A DNA stretch of 13,936 nucleotides, taken from JBBARC01 sp040400005. GTDB lineage: Bacteria > Pseudomonadota > Alphaproteobacteria > Acetobacterales > Acetobacteraceae. Where the stretch lies: positions 1-13,936 of the forward strand of contig JBBARC010000065.1 of the NCBI GenBank assembly GCA_040400005.1, read 5' to 3'. The notes under the pieces are model-generated. The model was given only the letters and a program-made list of their open reading frames with translations, ran no database searches and had not been told where the DNA came from. Made by a program: the position numbers and the translations under genes. Below are positions 12,832 to 13,936 of the stretch, in pieces; positions within the stretch are counted from its first letter, which is position 1; the number at the start of each line of letters is the position of its first letter.

Positions 12832-13305
12832 ATGTTTTCAGTCGGGCAAAGGGTTTGGCACCGCGGCACCGCTCGCGGCTTTACTGTGCTGGAGTGCGAC
12901 GGCGATCGGGTTTACTTGGTGCAGGATAACGGCGCCGAGATAGATTTTTTGGCGCGTGATCTCACGGCAGTTGCACCCGAGGGCGGCGGCGCACTGGCCG
13001 CAACGGCCCACGAACGTGCCAAATCGGCTGCCCGCCCAGGCACTGTGCGCACGCTTACGGCGCGCGATATTACGCCCGACCATGTGCGCGTGCTGGCTGC
13101 AATCCCGGTGCGCACGTTGCAGGCGGTGGCAGCGCGTTACGAAAGCCGCAGTGCCGGCGTGCGGTTCAGCGCGTTGGATACTGCCGCAAAATTGAATTTT
13201 GTTACTTCGGTTACTGCGGTGCCTTACCTGACCATGAAGGCGTATAGCGACCGGCCTGGTGAGCTTGGGTTGTTGATGGGCAAGGGGCTTTCGGATAGCG
13301 CCTAA
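12832..13305 (+). CDS. Hypothetical protein, possible SH3/KOW-like N-terminal domain
   Basis: 157 aa from the ATG at 12832, supported by GGGGA (12821-12825) at 6 nt. An ATG 15 codons upstream has no such support. Residues 1-47 (VGQRVWHRG, GFTVLECDGDRVYLVQDNG, EIDFLARDL) look like a small beta barrel of the SH3/KOW/Tudor sort, as in PhnA- or CarD-type adaptor domains, but this is pattern only. A low-complexity Ala/Gly linker (48-70) follows. The C-terminal part (81-157) is mixed alpha/beta with no motif I recognise. It is cytoplasmic by lack of signal or membrane segments. The preceding gene is divergent across a 12-bp palindrome. The 149-bp gap that follows contains only a weak CGAT/ATCG hairpin before seven T residues (13380-13403). 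Confidence 0.7.
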   Translation: MFSVGQRVWHRGTARGFTVLECDGDRVYLVQDNGAEIDFLARDLTAVAPEGGGALAATAHERAKSAARPGTVRTLTARDITPDHVRVLAAIPVRTLQAVAARYESRSAGVRFSALDTAAKLNFVTSVTAVPYLTMKAYSDRPGELGLLMGKGLSDSA

Positions 13306-13454
13306 TTGCGGAATGACGTTTTTGGAACAAGATGGTTTTAAAGCGGACAGTGAGCCCGCGTTCGGCCGTGTGGCAAAAACGATTGGCCCGCATCGGTTTT
13401 TTTGCGAAGAGCGATGGGTAACGCTGGCGCTCAGCCATCCTACGTTTTAGCGGG

Positions 13455-13936
13455 TTACCAGGGCGGGGCTTGCGGCAGGGCGGCCGGGTAGGTTTTTGCC
13501 CGCACGGCGGCGTGGGGTTTGATGCCTAAATCTTCGGCGGTGAGGTATACTGTTGGGGCAAATCCGGCCTTGGTTTGGCGGAATTTGCTTGGGTTTTCCG
13601 GCGGCGGGGGATCGGGTGGGTCGGGCAGGGATTGCTGCACAGTTGTTTCGATCGCCGCGCACATGGGTTCGATCAGCGCGTGATTTTGCCACGGTGTATC
13701 TAGCATTTGCAGCATATCGTGGCCGCGGTCGGCGGCCAGGCTGTAGCCGATGCTGGTGCGCATTTGGGTGATGGCGCTGGCTAGATCTTCGGGCAGGGAT
13801 TGGGCTTCGCGCAGCAGCAAAGCATGGGTATCGGTGACGTGGCCCCAGGGGGTGCGGGTGGCGGCCAAGTAGGCTTGGCGGCGTTTTTGGCCGACATTTT
13901 CGCATTGGTTGGGGATTTCGCCGATGGTTTTTATAA
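13455..13936 (-). CDS. Unrecognised protein, 3' part only (5' end beyond the window)
   Basis: The frame is open from the right edge of the window to the TAA at 13457-13455, about 160 codons. It therefore runs on upstream, and a TTG at 13868 is not needed as a start. The visible part begins KTIGEIPNQCENVGQKRRQ, then a helical stretch (THALLLREAQSLPEDLASAITQMRTSIGYSLAADRGHDMLQML). A proline-rich linker DPPDPPPPENP and a basic/Ala tail ending in PAALPQAPPW follow. No family is recognised, and no signal or membrane segment lies in this part. The overlapping frame at 13447-13905 is Arg/Pro/His-rich in the manner of an out-of-frame shadow, which supports this reading. Confidence 0.65.
   Translation of the reverse strand, partial: IKTIGEIPNQCENVGQKRRQAYLAATRTPWGHVTDTHALLLREAQSLPEDLASAITQMRTSIGYSLAADRGHDMLQMLDTPWQNHALIEPMCAAIETTVQQSLPDPPDPPPPENPSKFRQTKAGFAPTVYLTAEDLGIKPHAAVRAKTYPAALPQAPPW

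Noticed and set aside
13380..13403. CGAT/ATCG hairpin followed by seven T residues as a terminator of the 157-aa gene
   Set aside because: A 4-bp stem with an 8-nt loop is too weak to call, although the T run is suggestive.
13447..13905. 152-aa minus-strand frame overlapping the right-edge gene
   Set aside because: Arg/Pro/His-rich composition of an out-of-frame reading. The neighbouring frame is open to the window edge and has normal protein composition.

Overview
The window reads as a stretch of a mid-to-high GC bacterial chromosome carrying an acyl-CoA catabolic locus. Protein styles (MCC-type acyl-CoA carboxylase, isovaleryl-CoA-dehydrogenase-type ACAD, several SDRs, TetR control) and dispersed T-rich intergenic repeats fit an alphaproteobacterium. 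Membership of Rhodospirillales/Acetobacteraceae is only a guess from the repeat style. No rRNA, tRNA, CRISPR, transposase or phage gene is visible.

Left half (175-6345, minus strand): a seven-gene array. In transcription order it is an isovaleryl-CoA-dehydrogenase-like acyl-CoA dehydrogenase, a CitE/HpcH-type C-C lyase, a DECR/PECR-type SDR, a 140-bp gap with half of a dispersed repeat and a weak terminator, two SnoaL/NTF2-fold proteins, a classical-type SDR, and a family-I (Cat1/AarC-like) CoA-transferase/acetyl-CoA hydrolase. The first three genes overlap end to start (TGATG, ATGA). The two SnoaL genes overlap by GTGA.

Centre (6346-6483): a compact divergent promoter. A 13-bp inverted repeat, TGAATG-G-CATTCA, lies at the start of the leftward promoter (TTGGCA-N16-TATAAT) and between the -35 and -10 of the rightward one. 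It is the obvious candidate operator for the TetR regulator encoded immediately to the right.

Right half (6484-10705, plus strand): tetR, then a 3-subunit acyl-CoA carboxylase: biotin carboxylase, a separate BT-BCCP protein, and an MCC/GCC-type carboxyltransferase. The tetR and biotin carboxylase genes overlap by 8 bp. The biotin carboxylase and BCCP genes are 1 bp apart and together have the length and order of a normal fused MCC alpha subunit, so the alpha chain is split exactly at the BC/BT junction. A KshA-like Rieske oxygenase (10967-11974) follows after 261 bp and ends in a strong GNRA-loop intrinsic terminator.

Far right (12201-13936): genes with no obvious link to the locus. They are a small secreted protein (minus), a divergent 157-aa protein with a possible SH3/KOW-like N-terminus (plus), and the 3' part of an unrecognised minus-strand gene running off the window.

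Working model (inference): dehydrogenation of a beta-methyl-branched acyl-CoA by the ACAD, biotin-dependent carboxylation of the branch, hydration by an unidentified enzyme, then lyase cleavage. This resembles the leucine (Liu) or acyclic terpene (Atu) pathways. However, no crotonase-fold hydratase and no HMG-CoA-lyase-fold protein is present. The CitE-like lyase, the SnoaL-fold pair, the SDRs and a Rieske oxygenase stand in the neighbourhood instead, suggesting a non-standard isoprenoid, terpenoid or steroid-side-chain module rather than plain leucine degradation.
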